Source: a virus
DNA length: 20,306 nt
Strand: one strand, 5' to 3'
Virus record (IMG/VR): IMGVR_UViG_3300020190_000440
Span: 1-20,306 of that record
Shown here: positions 8,006-16,373 of the stretch, piece by piece
How the letters are laid out: the number at the start of each line of letters is the position of its first letter
Numbering within the stretch: the stretch's first letter is position 1
Program-made: the position numbers and the translations under genes
The notes under the pieces: model-generated
What the model saw: only the letters and a program-made list of their open reading frames with translations
What the model was told of the DNA's origin: nothing
The model's database searches: none

Positions 8006-11000
8006 TCAACCAAATACAATTACTGAAATTGGAGTTGTACTGGAGTCGTATCTGTTTCCATTGTTAGAACTTGCAGTGTGAATATGAAAACTGGTTGTAG
8101 TTTTTAAGTACGGTTGAAGTGGAGTTGTTGTGCTTGTATAACCAGAACTAGTGTTGAGGTCACCCGCTGAAGGTGCTGCAATATTGGTTATATTATTTAG
8201 ATTTCCTGGAGACTGACACATTACAATGTAATCTGTATCGGGCATTGCAGTTGTTAGGGTGACTTTATACACACCAGTAGTAACTCTTTCAACCGATGAA
8301 ACATTTCCACTTTTCTTTATAAATCTGTTGGTTGAAGTAATTGGATTTTCTGCTGTGCCACTAGAGGTCTTGTTTGGTTCAAACACAACCCAAGCCCTTG
8401 CTCCAAATAGCGGAGCACTTCCCGAAGGAGTGCTCATCACAGCATCACCTATACGCAGGTTTCCGTTTATGTGAAGTGCTTCTGATGGTGCGTATGTGTT
8501 TACACCAACATTCACCGATGTCCCGTTGTAAGACATTAGTAAACCAACTTGCTGCGCCCCAACAGCCCACGGAGCAATTCCAAATGTGTGTCCCACGCCA
8601 CCGCCACCCTGTTTTCCAAACACCAAATAACTGCCACCGTTGTATGCGTTTATGCCGTTATAGTTTCCAGCAGCACCACTGGAGTTCATCAGCAAGAAAT
8701 TGCCGTCTGTGGTGGTCATGTACACCTGTGGACTAGCGGTTGTGTTGCTGTGACCTTGAATAAACAGGCGTGACTTATGAGTTTGCAATGACGCACGGTC
8801 TTGTGTGGTTCCAATGTTTACCGCTCCAGTAAACATAGCCGTAGCACCCACAATACTGAATCGGTCTGTCAGAGTCACGGCTCCACCCAAAGCAGGAGCA
8901 GGGGAAGTAGCATCAGCCGTCTTCCACACTAGGGCAGGATCAGAACCACTGGCTCCTGCCACCAACACCGAGCGGGGAGCCGACAGACTGCTAGGCAGAC
9001 TGCTAATCCACGAATCACTGGCTCGACCTGGACGCACACCGTAACCCAAGGCTAGACTGGACTTGCCGTATTGGGTTCCAATCACATTGAATGTGGCAGC
9101 AGTTGTTCCGTTTCCACCAATGGTTGTGTTATCGGTATCGTGACGAGAAATAATAAGGTCGCGTCCTTGTGGTGTGCTTACAGACGCAAGAGTAAGCCCC
9201 ACACGCAGGTCGCCACGCACATCTAATTGCGACAGAATGCGGTTTCCGTTTCCTGCGTTTACGGTTTGCCACCCACCACCCACACCCACATATCCCGTGA
9301 CACCCATAGTATTGGTGAACTTGCTCTGACCCGCAGCAATTCTAACCGCTTCAAGCCCGTTGGTGGAAGCGTTGTACACACCAATCTTCAGGTCGCCGCT
9401 AATACCGTCACTAATATCAGAAACCAAGAAGTTGGCAAGGTTAGCGTAACTAATACCTGTTGCAGCACCACGCACATCACCACGATACGAGAACAGGTAT
9501 CCACTCAACGCACTGGTTGCCATCAGCAGCGGCTTTCGAACTGTGCCTTCTGCTGATGGTGGAGTCTGAGTAAGTGATGCCACACCGCTTTCAAACGAAC
9601 CAGTTGTGCCTGCACAACCCGTATTCAAGAAATACACGGTTCCAGGAGTTAACGCTGAATACGGGCTTGACCACGCACCCATATTAAAGAATCCGTCCAT
9701 GAGCACATCGAAACTACTGTTTACATCTCCGCTTGCACCAACCGCAATAACCATGCCTGCGATTTCTGCTTCTTCAGGGGTATCTGCTTCTGCTTTCACA
9801 TAGATTCCGTCTGCATTGTGCTGCTGGGCAGTTCCACCAACAGCCAGAGTGTACTCTAGTGTAACTCCTGTGGGGTAAGCCTTGAATCGAACAACATCTC
9901 CCAACACAAACTTGTTGATTTGGTTGATGCGAGTAGCAACAGAAGACGAGTTAGCAATCTGAATAGGGCTTGAAAGCACACCACCTGTGAACGGAAGCAC
10001 CACCGCAGAATTTGTGCCTGTGGCAATAAGAACAGCCTTGTGTACACTTCCAGGAGAGGTGGGCTGAACAGGGGTGATAAATCCTGCAATTGATGGTGTC
10101 AGGTAGTAGGTAGTGCCTGCTACTAGTCCTACTCCAGTAGCGTTAATAGGGGAGAAATCACCAAAAATTTCACCCAAGAATGTGAGTTCAAAATTGTTCG
10201 CATCTATAATCTTGGACACTACACCAATAACTTCAGCGTTTTCAGCAGAAGATGCCTGTGCTAGTTGGTAAGCAGAGCCGTCAAATCGCAAAACACTTCC
10301 AAACACAAAACCGTGACCAACAGAATTTATGGTTTTGCGATTAGCACCGTCGCTGATGTTTACAAACGGACGACCACCGTATGTGGTTCCGCTCAACACT
10401 TCCATGAATACCGTAGCACCTGCGGGCGAGTACCGCTCAAACTGGATGGAACGGTTGCTTGTGGTTCCTGCCACGCCTGTAGAGGTCAGTTCTACTAGCA
10501 ACCCGTGGTCACTAGTGCTGCCACCGTCTAGACGAATGCCGCTGCCGTGAACAGGCAGAACTCCTCCACCATTAGGATACAGTCCAAATGTGGCTCCGCT
10601 TATTCCAATATTAGCATTGGCTTGCCAAACACCTGTAACGCCGTGAACATAGTCCGCTTTCCACAGCCACTCTGCGGTGTTTCCGCTACCGCCACGGTCA
10701 ATAAACAAACCACCACCGCCTGCTGCGTTAATCTTGGTGTCGCTAGAACCCGCAGCAGTATTTCCTAAAACCAAGTGGTAGTCGTCAATAGTAACCACAT
10801 TCGCATTTACTGTGAATGTAGACGCATTAAATGTCACATCACCATTAAATGTGACTCCGCTTTGGAAAGTCACAGGCTGCAAGAAAGTGACACCCTTATT
10901 CACATTGTCTGCAATTTCAGCAGAAAGGGTTCCACCACCAGCCACAGAAACAGAGATGGACGAGGACGAAACCCCGTCATACACCTTTACTTTGTTGAGT

Positions 11001-11107
11001 TTATAAACACCTGTATTGGTGATATCCCTCCAAGTGTTGAAGGTATCAGCCAACTGCACTTCAGGAATAGCGTATGTGTTTATGTCTGGGCCTGTGTTTG
11101 CTGCCAT
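8006..11107 (-). CDS. Tail fibre protein with repeated modules
   Basis: A 1033-residue fibre. ATG 11107 has AGGA 6-9 bp upstream (AGGACACACATG); the first 28 bases overlap the coiled-coil gene. Residues 12-31 contain the ADTFNTWRDITN motif, which resembles the N-termini of T4-like fibre and baseplate proteins. Residues 70-115 carry short V.F repeats (VTFLQPVTF, VTFNGDVTF) and VVTIDDYHLVLGN, another common fibre motif. Residues 262-375 and 396-543 are two copies of a module shared with the next gene. Residues 600-880 are repetitive Gly/Asn/Ser-rich fibre, including VNTYAPSEALHINGNLRIG. The tip (889-1033) starts with STPSGSAPLFGARAWVVF and is homologous to the tip of the 712-residue fibre. It probably forms a trimeric fibre attached to the baseplate, in the position of T4 genes 10-11. 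A shared tip and tandem placement suggest it arose by duplication with its downstream neighbour. Confidence 0.8.
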   Translation of the reverse strand: MAANTGPDINTYAIPEVQLADTFNTWRDITNTGVYKLNKVKVYDGVSSSSISVSVAGGGTLSAEIADNVNKGVTFLQPVTFQSGVTFNGDVTFNASTFTVNANVVTIDDYHLVLGNTAAGSSDTKINAAGGGGLFIDRGGSGNTAEWLWKADYVHGVTGVWQANANIGISGATFGLYPNGGGVLPVHGSGIRLDGGSTSDHGLLVELTSTGVAGTTSNRSIQFERYSPAGATVFMEVLSGTTYGGRPFVNISDGANRKTINSVGHGFVFGSVLRFDGSAYQLAQASSAENAEVIGVVSKIIDANNFELTFLGEIFGDFSPINATGVGLVAGTTYYLTPSIAGFITPVQPTSPGSVHKAVLIATGTNSAVVLPFTGGVLSSPIQIANSSSVATRINQINKFVLGDVVRFKAYPTGVTLEYTLAVGGTAQQHNADGIYVKAEADTPEEAEIAGMVIAVGASGDVNSSFDVLMDGFFNMGAWSSPYSALTPGTVYFLNTGCAGTTGSFESGVASLTQTPPSAEGTVRKPLLMATSALSGYLFSYRGDVRGAATGISYANLANFLVSDISDGISGDLKIGVYNASTNGLEAVRIAAGQSKFTNTMGVTGYVGVGGGWQTVNAGNGNRILSQLDVRGDLRVGLTLASVSTPQGRDLIISRHDTDNTTIGGNGTTAATFNVIGTQYGKSSLALGYGVRPGRASDSWISSLPSSLSAPRSVLVAGASGSDPALVWKTADATSPAPALGGAVTLTDRFSIVGATAMFTGAVNIGTTQDRASLQTHKSRLFIQGHSNTTASPQVYMTTTDGNFLLMNSSGAAGNYNGINAYNGGSYLVFGKQGGGGVGHTFGIAPWAVGAQQVGLLMSYNGTSVNVGVNTYAPSEALHINGNLRIGDAVMSTPSGSAPLFGARAWVVFEPNKTSSGTAENPITSTNRFIKKSGNVSSVERVTTGVYKVTLTTAMPDTDYIVMCQSPGNLNNITNIAAPSAGDLNTSSGYTSTTTPLQPYLKTTTSFHIHTASSNNGNRYDSSTTPISVIVFG
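8009..8443 (-). repeat. Shared C-terminal tip domain, fibre 1 copy
   Basis: Residues 889-1033 of the 1033-residue fibre, opening with STPSGSAPLFGARAWVVF and continuing through TTGVYKVTLTTAMPDTDYIV. It pairs with the tip of the 712-residue fibre. It is longer, with an added Ser/Thr/Asn-rich stretch and a FHIH motif near residue 1007 before the ISVIVFG end. Confidence 0.8.
9479..9922 (-). repeat. Shared fibre module, copy B
   Basis: Residues 396-543 of the 1033-residue fibre. Landmarks are NKFVLGDVVRF (398-408), KAEADTPEEAEIAGMV (438-453), LTPGTVYFL (486-494) and EGTVRKPLLMAT (520-531). It is longer than copy A because of extra residues after GDVVRF. Confidence 0.75.
9983..10324 (-). repeat. 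Shared fibre module, copy A
   Basis: Residues 262-375 of the 1033-residue fibre. Landmarks are HGFVFGSVLRFDG (265-277), AQASSAENAEVIGVV (283-297), NNFELTFLGEI (304-314), LVAGTTYYLTPSIAGFIT (328-345) and GSVHKAVLIAT (353-363). It is the copy closest to copy C in the neighbouring gene. Confidence 0.78.
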
Positions 11108-11286
11108 GTGTGTCCTGTGCTGATTCGGGCTTCTAGTTCACCTATCCGTGCTGTCAAGGTATTTATCTGTTCTTGTAGAGACTGTATGGTTATACTCACA
11201 CTTTCTTGGTGTGCTCGGTGGGCAAGGGCTTCCTTGTTTTTCAAATATAGAGCACCTGTATGGGGGTCACGAATATACTTGCTCAC
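11080..11286 (-). CDS. Small coiled-coil protein
   Basis: A 68-residue protein starting at GTG 11286. Strong GGAGG lies 4 bp upstream, inside the last codons of the DUF4815 gene, whose stop is one base before this start. It overlaps the following fibre gene by 28 bp. The N-terminus has MSKYIRDPHTGALYLKN. Residues 34-55 form a clean heptad pattern: I34, L37, I41, L44, I48, L51, I55 (spacing 3-4-3-4-3-4). The C-terminus is Gln/Thr-rich. A short trimeric or dimeric coiled coil is inferred. Tight coupling to two tail genes suggests a linker, fibre-attachment or assembly factor, but I do not recognise a named family. Confidence 0.75.
   Translation of the reverse strand: MSKYIRDPHTGALYLKNKEALAHRAHQESVSITIQSLQEQINTLTARIGELEARISTGHTWQQTQAQT
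11160..11167 (-). promoter_or_regulatory. T4-late-like promoter motif before the 1033-residue fibre
   Basis: The minus strand reads GATAAATA, 7 of 8 matches to the T4 late element TATAAATA. It lies inside the coiled-coil gene, 53 bp before the fibre start, leaving room for a normal leader with the AGGA ribosome site. It would allow the fibre to be expressed apart from the baseplate genes. Only sequence resemblance supports it. Confidence 0.4.
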
Positions 11287-11287
11287 C

Positions 11288-14200
11288 TTACCTCCATGTA
11301 ACTACGCGAATATTTTTAAGAGCAGGAATCTTGCTGTAGTCTGCTGTTGTGGGAGCCAAGAACTCTGCTTTGATTTGATACGCACTAATGCTGCCAGAAA
11401 GGCTGCTAGTGTTTGACACAGAGCCAGTAATTCCGTAAACGGCTTCTCGGAAATCGTTGTCCGCAGAACTCGTAAATGTGATACCCACAGAAGGCATTCG
11501 TCTCCACGGTGCTTGATACAGTCCACTTTCACCGTTGGTTGAATATTTGCAATACATGTTCACAGTGGCTCCAGCAGGAATCAAAGCGTTGGTGAACACA
11601 AACACGCCTTGAGAAGTGGAATCGGTTGGAAGAACTACTGCACGAGACACATACGAAGAGGTGGCATATGGAGTGGTAGTGGACGGAGTTTGTGTTACAA
11701 ACATGTCTACTGCCTTGCCACAGAAAGTTCCAACATCCAACACAGGAGAAACTGCGTTGTTGGTTCCACGCCTCAAAGCATACGCAACAGTTGAAGAAGT
11801 TTTGGGTGAAGTAAAGTAAGCGTTTTGATTATTGCTTACTGGTGTTCCACCAACACTACGGGTAAGAGAACATCCCACAGGAACAATTTCTGTATTACAC
11901 AGTTTGATTATTTCTGCACTTCCACTCCAATTTGCTCCAGTGTATTGAAGTGTTCCACTTGATGTGGTGAAACTGCAACGGTTCAGACGGAAAGCAATGT
12001 CTGTGCTGTTGTTTGCTGCCCATGTGCTGGTGTTTTGTGGCAGATAAAGGGTTCCAACAGCAGAGTTGTTGCCTGCTCGTCCACCAACCGTGGTATTCAG
12101 AGAACTGTTAGACGCATATAATTCGTATTTCCCGCTGTTTGTCACCACAGCAATAGCGTACTCACCTGGCTCAAGGTAAACAGGGCTTGTGAACGCAAAA
12201 TTAGTGGCAACAGGATTGCCGTTGTTTGCATTCACTGTCACATTGGATGCCTGCTTGCTTACTGTAGAGAACGGCAACACTACTGATGGTGACGGATACC
12301 CATTCACAGTGGGACGAATCTGAACTGTAACAGGTAGAAGAGGGTCAGACTTGGCAAAGAACAGGTCAAGACTGGTCAGGAACAACCCGTCAGGATACGC
12401 CTTCTTGTCCACAATAAAAGTCTGACACAGGGGGTCAGCCCACTGGTTGTTTTCAACAGTATCAGGAATGCTGTCGTAAGACACTTCACGATTGAATGGT
12501 GTCTTGATGATTCCGTTGCTGGACACACTTTGACGGCGAAGCACAGGAGGACGAGTAGAATATGACCCTGAATCCCGCTGTTCAAATGTTCCTGTTGAAT
12601 GGAAAACTGCGTCTGCTGCTGTTGATGCGTTCTGTGGGTCAAACGAATCGCTTACACGAATCAATTTTTCACCAACGGTGAATGTTCCTGCGGGAATAGT
12701 GAATGAAGTGGTCAGAGTGCCGTTTGAGTTGGCAGACAGACCTGTTACCAGAGCCACTCCGTCAAAGAACACAGACAATCCTGTTGCATTAGGCTTTAGC
12801 CCGTATGCAGTAACAGTAATAGATTGGGTTGGAATATACGGCAGAACGCTGTTGTCAACTGTTCTGTTTGCAGAAGTTTTCTTGATGCGGTTCTTTAGTC
12901 GCTTGGACTTTACATACGACATCATTTTTTCAGTTGTGGTGGCATCTATTCTGCGATTAACGCCGATAGACGGATTTCCAGAATCAACACCAGCAACCGC
13001 AGACGGAACACCTGTGCGGGGCAATTCAAGAATTGCTCTCTGAACAGAATCGCTGTCTTCTTCTCGGTTTTCAATTCCTGTCCACAAACTCTCCCAATCG
13101 TTCCATTGGGTTCCGAAACCACGCTTGTCTTTTGCGTCAGAAGAAATCCAGTTGTCGTTTTCTCCTAGACTGTTTGTCTTCACCAATGGACGATACGAAG
13201 TATCCCATGTGGTGTCAACAATTCTAGACAGTTCCAAGAATCCAAGCCAATTTGTGGTGTTGGTTGGGTTGGGCTTGACTGTGGTAGTGTATCCCAAGTT
13301 TTCCACATATGCAGTAGCACCGTAAGCAAGGGTGCAGATTCCATCAGATGAAACTGAAATGCTTGGGTCTGTGGTTGCAGTTCCTAGAGAAATATCAGAT
13401 GTTGTAAAGAACGGACGCAGTTCTCCGTATTCGTAATCCACGGAGCAAATGTGTTCATCAGAAACAACATCACCTGAATTGTGTCCAACAAATTCGTCCA
13501 CATACAGAGAGGTCTTTAGCGGCTCGGTTGTTTGGGAGTACCCAATTACACGAGCAAAACCAAGCAACTGCTTGCTTTCCAATTCAGTTTCAGATATAGA
13601 CAGAGATGCGTATGTTTCCACATCGTCCACACGGCGTTCAATCTTTCCAATATCAGACATGGTGTATCTGCGATTGTCGTGTGGGGTCACAACAATATCA
13701 GATGCCTTGTGGGTATACGCAGGAACCAAAACCGTGTATAGGGTTAGTGCGTCTTCGCTGTCTGGTGGAGCCACAGGAACAAGGTCAGGAATTCCTTGGT
13801 CTACAAAGAACAGAGGAGAGCCTGTATTGGGGTCTGCCTTTACCTTAACCTTATCAATTCGTGGCAGATAGTGTGAGTATGTTACTTTGGTGTTTGCAAA
13901 TGCAGCAGAGAATTCGTAAGCACCATACGGCTTGAGCACAGGTGCGTCAAGCGTTGGGCCAGAGTGACGAAAATCCAAGCAGTTTGCTAGGGATACGGTC
14001 TTGCCTGTTCGTGTATTGGTGTACAATGGAATGTGGCTATAGGTCACGCCAACATACGAATTTGCCCCCACAAACGGAGCCATCGTTAATCCACCGTGAA
14101 GGAAATAATTGTATCTTATCTGATAGGTTCCAGCACCAGCGGAACCAGCCTTTTCAGATTTCACATAAACTCGTGAGTATTCGTAGTTTGCTTCTCGCTG

Positions 14201-16363
14201 CCCGTCATCCAATTCAAACCACGATGTAGCAGTTTGTGCTGCTCCTACGCTTGGTGTGTATGTGATTCCAACAATAGAATACACATCCCAATGGGGAAGT
14301 TGGATGTATTTTCTTCCGTTTCTAGACGAATCTGTGGGAACAGAAGTTGTGCTGTGGGTAAACGCAGTCGCAGTCTTTGTGCGAATGTTTGAAGAATTCA
14401 AAGAGGTGAGTGCGGTGTTGTCCAGTTGATAAAAGATTGGAGCACTCATTCTAACAGAACCTTGAGTGTAACCAGCAGGATGTTTGTTTCCTGGAATCTG
14501 TAGTCGCAAATAGTTTCCGTCAGACGACAGGGTAAATCCTGTCAGGGTTGGTTCGTGACCTGGACTGTATGCTAGTGCTGTGGTTCCAGCCAAACCAGTA
14601 GAAATCAAAGCCACTTGCTGTATATCTGTTGCGTTGTTGGTTCCATTGATTCCGTATTGAGACGGAAACTTTAAAGCGGTATTGGAAGGCGCATTAAACA
14701 AGCCAACCAATTTAGTCTTGTCTATCGTGTAGGTTATAGGAGAAGCAGCAGCGTATGATGTTTCAGTTATATTGATTGTGTCACTTATAACTTTGGTGTA
14801 AAACTCTGCTGCACTGAATCCTGCAACTGCATATCCTGGACGCACATCGTAAACTAGTCCAAGGTCATTGCTTCCATTAAGAGTTGTGCCTGTGGGAGCA
14901 GTAATACCAAACACAGCAAGAGTTCTTCCGCTTGCTACACCAAATCCGTGAGGCATCACAACAGCACTTGCGGCTCCAGCAATTGTGGAGCCAGCGCAAA
15001 TACCGTAAAGATACATTTTATAAACACCGCGTGTCAGTCCTGATGCAGACGAAACAAAACCAAAAGGAACAAGCCCGTGAACCCTTGCTTGTCCAACCAC
15101 CGCGTTGGAAGAGTTTCGGAAATACACATCAGCAGAACCGTGATTAAGAGTTGTGCCAATAGCGGTGCTGAATGTGCTGCCCCATGTAGTGACTCCTTCG
15201 CTTCCAAATCCAGCACACACACCAATCCAATTACCAACGCTGTTTGGGAAAATCAGGTCAGTTTCGGTCACAGTTGTGCGAGCAGCAGGAACGGAAACGG
15301 TTTGTGGATACTGTGATTCCACTTCGTATCCCTGAATATACGCTTTTCCTGAACCAAATGTGTAGTTCAGAGTTTGCCCACTCAAATCAATTTTGATGTC
15401 AAACGGACGAACAATATACGAACCCGACTCGTCGTATGTTCTACGGGACAGGGTTTTTTCAATTTCACCGTAAGTGATTCGTTCAACTTTTCGGGTAATC
15501 TTTCCGCCTTCAAATCGCAACAACTCAACAAAGTCGTCTGTGTCTTCTCCTGCACGGCGTTGCTCCAACACCAAATCAATCTTGAAGCGGTCGGCTCCTG
15601 GAGCGTTGTAGTTGTATGACCCGATTGCAGGGTCGCGTAGGGTGGGGTCTTCACTTTCAGTAACAGAGTCACGAGTAATCGCCAAACCAATTTTAGTGGT
15701 CAGGTCTGTGAAAGCGGTTCCGTATTCAAAATCTCTACGGCTACCGCTTCCGTTTGCTAGTGTTTTTCCTGGAACAAAATATTGAGACGGATTACGGGCA
15801 AAGAACCCGTCAACATAAAAAATTCCATCGTCAACAGAAACCAGTTTACACCGACCATTTGCCCATGTGTCTGTGGCAGGTGTAACAGTGTAGTCTGTTG
15901 GCGTATCTGAAGATGTGGTGAGTGTCACAGGCGTGGCTGTGCTGAAACTAGCACCTGAAATAAAGTCAACAATCAGGACAAGGTTGCCGTCTGTTGCATC
16001 AGGCTCAATATAGTGAACCACTCTGCCTTCAGGTTGTGCACTAGCAGCACCGCTTCCAACCTTTACTGTGCTACCCAAAACAAAAGAGTAGTCTGTTACA
16101 TTTGTAAGACCAGCAGTGTTGGGTTGCACCATGAAGTAGTTGGTATTACGAACACTAATAGCACCACCAACAATACGCGAACCGTCTTTGAATAGATGGT
16201 CGCCAACCTTGGAAACTTGGTTTTGTAGAATTGACTGTATTTGGGTCAGTTCACGGGCTTGAACAGCGTATCCAGGCTTGAAAAGAACTCGGAGAAACGA
16301 TTTGGCGGGGTCAAAATCGTCGTAGTACGGATTGATGTTGAAGATACTAGGGTCGTAAGCCAT
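11288..16363 (-). CDS. Giant DUF4815-type tail protein
   Basis: A 1691-residue protein, start ATG 16363 with AGAGG 5 bp upstream, 10 bp after gp8. Residues 9-59 contain NPYYDDF, FLRVLFKPGYAVQARELTQ and QNQVSKVGDHLFKDG, the conserved N-terminus I know from DUF4815 phage tail proteins. Other family landmarks are GFGTQWNDWESLW (1082-1094), YGLKPN and FFDGV (1187-1202), and DPLCQTF followed by LFFAKSD and RPTVNGYPSPS (1310-1350), then SPVYLEPGEYAIAVV. The remainder is Ser/Thr-rich beta structure. The family is found in T4-like phages beside baseplate genes. Its location directly after gp8, in the slot of T4 genes 9 and 10, suggests a peripheral baseplate component or a fibre attached to it. The exact role is not established. 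It is the largest gene here and shows no frameshift. Confidence 0.82.
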   Translation of the reverse strand: MAYDPSIFNINPYYDDFDPAKSFLRVLFKPGYAVQARELTQIQSILQNQVSKVGDHLFKDGSRIVGGAISVRNTNYFMVQPNTAGLTNVTDYSFVLGSTVKVGSGAASAQPEGRVVHYIEPDATDGNLVLIVDFISGASFSTATPVTLTTSSDTPTDYTVTPATDTWANGRCKLVSVDDGIFYVDGFFARNPSQYFVPGKTLANGSGSRRDFEYGTAFTDLTTKIGLAITRDSVTESEDPTLRDPAIGSYNYNAPGADRFKIDLVLEQRRAGEDTDDFVELLRFEGGKITRKVERITYGEIEKTLSRRTYDESGSYIVRPFDIKIDLSGQTLNYTFGSGKAYIQGYEVESQYPQTVSVPAARTTVTETDLIFPNSVGNWIGVCAGFGSEGVTTWGSTFSTAIGTTLNHGSADVYFRNSSNAVVGQARVHGLVPFGFVSSASGLTRGVYKMYLYGICAGSTIAGAASAVVMPHGFGVASGRTLAVFGITAPTGTTLNGSNDLGLVYDVRPGYAVAGFSAAEFYTKVISDTINITETSYAAASPITYTIDKTKLVGLFNAPSNTALKFPSQYGINGTNNATDIQQVALISTGLAGTTALAYSPGHEPTLTGFTLSSDGNYLRLQIPGNKHPAGYTQGSVRMSAPIFYQLDNTALTSLNSSNIRTKTATAFTHSTTSVPTDSSRNGRKYIQLPHWDVYSIVGITYTPSVGAAQTATSWFELDDGQREANYEYSRVYVKSEKAGSAGAGTYQIRYNYFLHGGLTMAPFVGANSYVGVTYSHIPLYTNTRTGKTVSLANCLDFRHSGPTLDAPVLKPYGAYEFSAAFANTKVTYSHYLPRIDKVKVKADPNTGSPLFFVDQGIPDLVPVAPPDSEDALTLYTVLVPAYTHKASDIVVTPHDNRRYTMSDIGKIERRVDDVETYASLSISETELESKQLLGFARVIGYSQTTEPLKTSLYVDEFVGHNSGDVVSDEHICSVDYEYGELRPFFTTSDISLGTATTDPSISVSSDGICTLAYGATAYVENLGYTTTVKPNPTNTTNWLGFLELSRIVDTTWDTSYRPLVKTNSLGENDNWISSDAKDKRGFGTQWNDWESLWTGIENREEDSDSVQRAILELPRTGVPSAVAGVDSGNPSIGVNRRIDATTTEKMMSYVKSKRLKNRIKKTSANRTVDNSVLPYIPTQSITVTAYGLKPNATGLSVFFDGVALVTGLSANSNGTLTTSFTIPAGTFTVGEKLIRVSDSFDPQNASTAADAVFHSTGTFEQRDSGSYSTRPPVLRRQSVSSNGIIKTPFNREVSYDSIPDTVENNQWADPLCQTFIVDKKAYPDGLFLTSLDLFFAKSDPLLPVTVQIRPTVNGYPSPSVVLPFSTVSKQASNVTVNANNGNPVATNFAFTSPVYLEPGEYAIAVVTNSGKYELYASNSSLNTTVGGRAGNNSAVGTLYLPQNTSTWAANNSTDIAFRLNRCSFTTSSGTLQYTGANWSGSAEIIKLCNTEIVPVGCSLTRSVGGTPVSNNQNAYFTSPKTSSTVAYALRRGTNNAVSPVLDVGTFCGKAVDMFVTQTPSTTTPYATSSYVSRAVVLPTDSTSQGVFVFTNALIPAGATVNMYCKYSTNGESGLYQAPWRRMPSVGITFTSSADNDFREAVYGITGSVSNTSSLSGSISAYQIKAEFLAPTTADYSKIPALKNIRVVTWR

Positions 16364-16373
16364 TGTTTCCTCT

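Noticed and set aside
5829-11107. Intramolecular chaperone (peptidase S74) at the fibre C-termini
   Set aside because: The tips lack the features I would expect of S74 domains and instead share a different SGSAP.FGARAWV tip.
10775-11416. Plus-strand open frame of 213 codons
   Set aside because: It spans parts of three well-supported minus-strand genes and shows no recognisable protein features.
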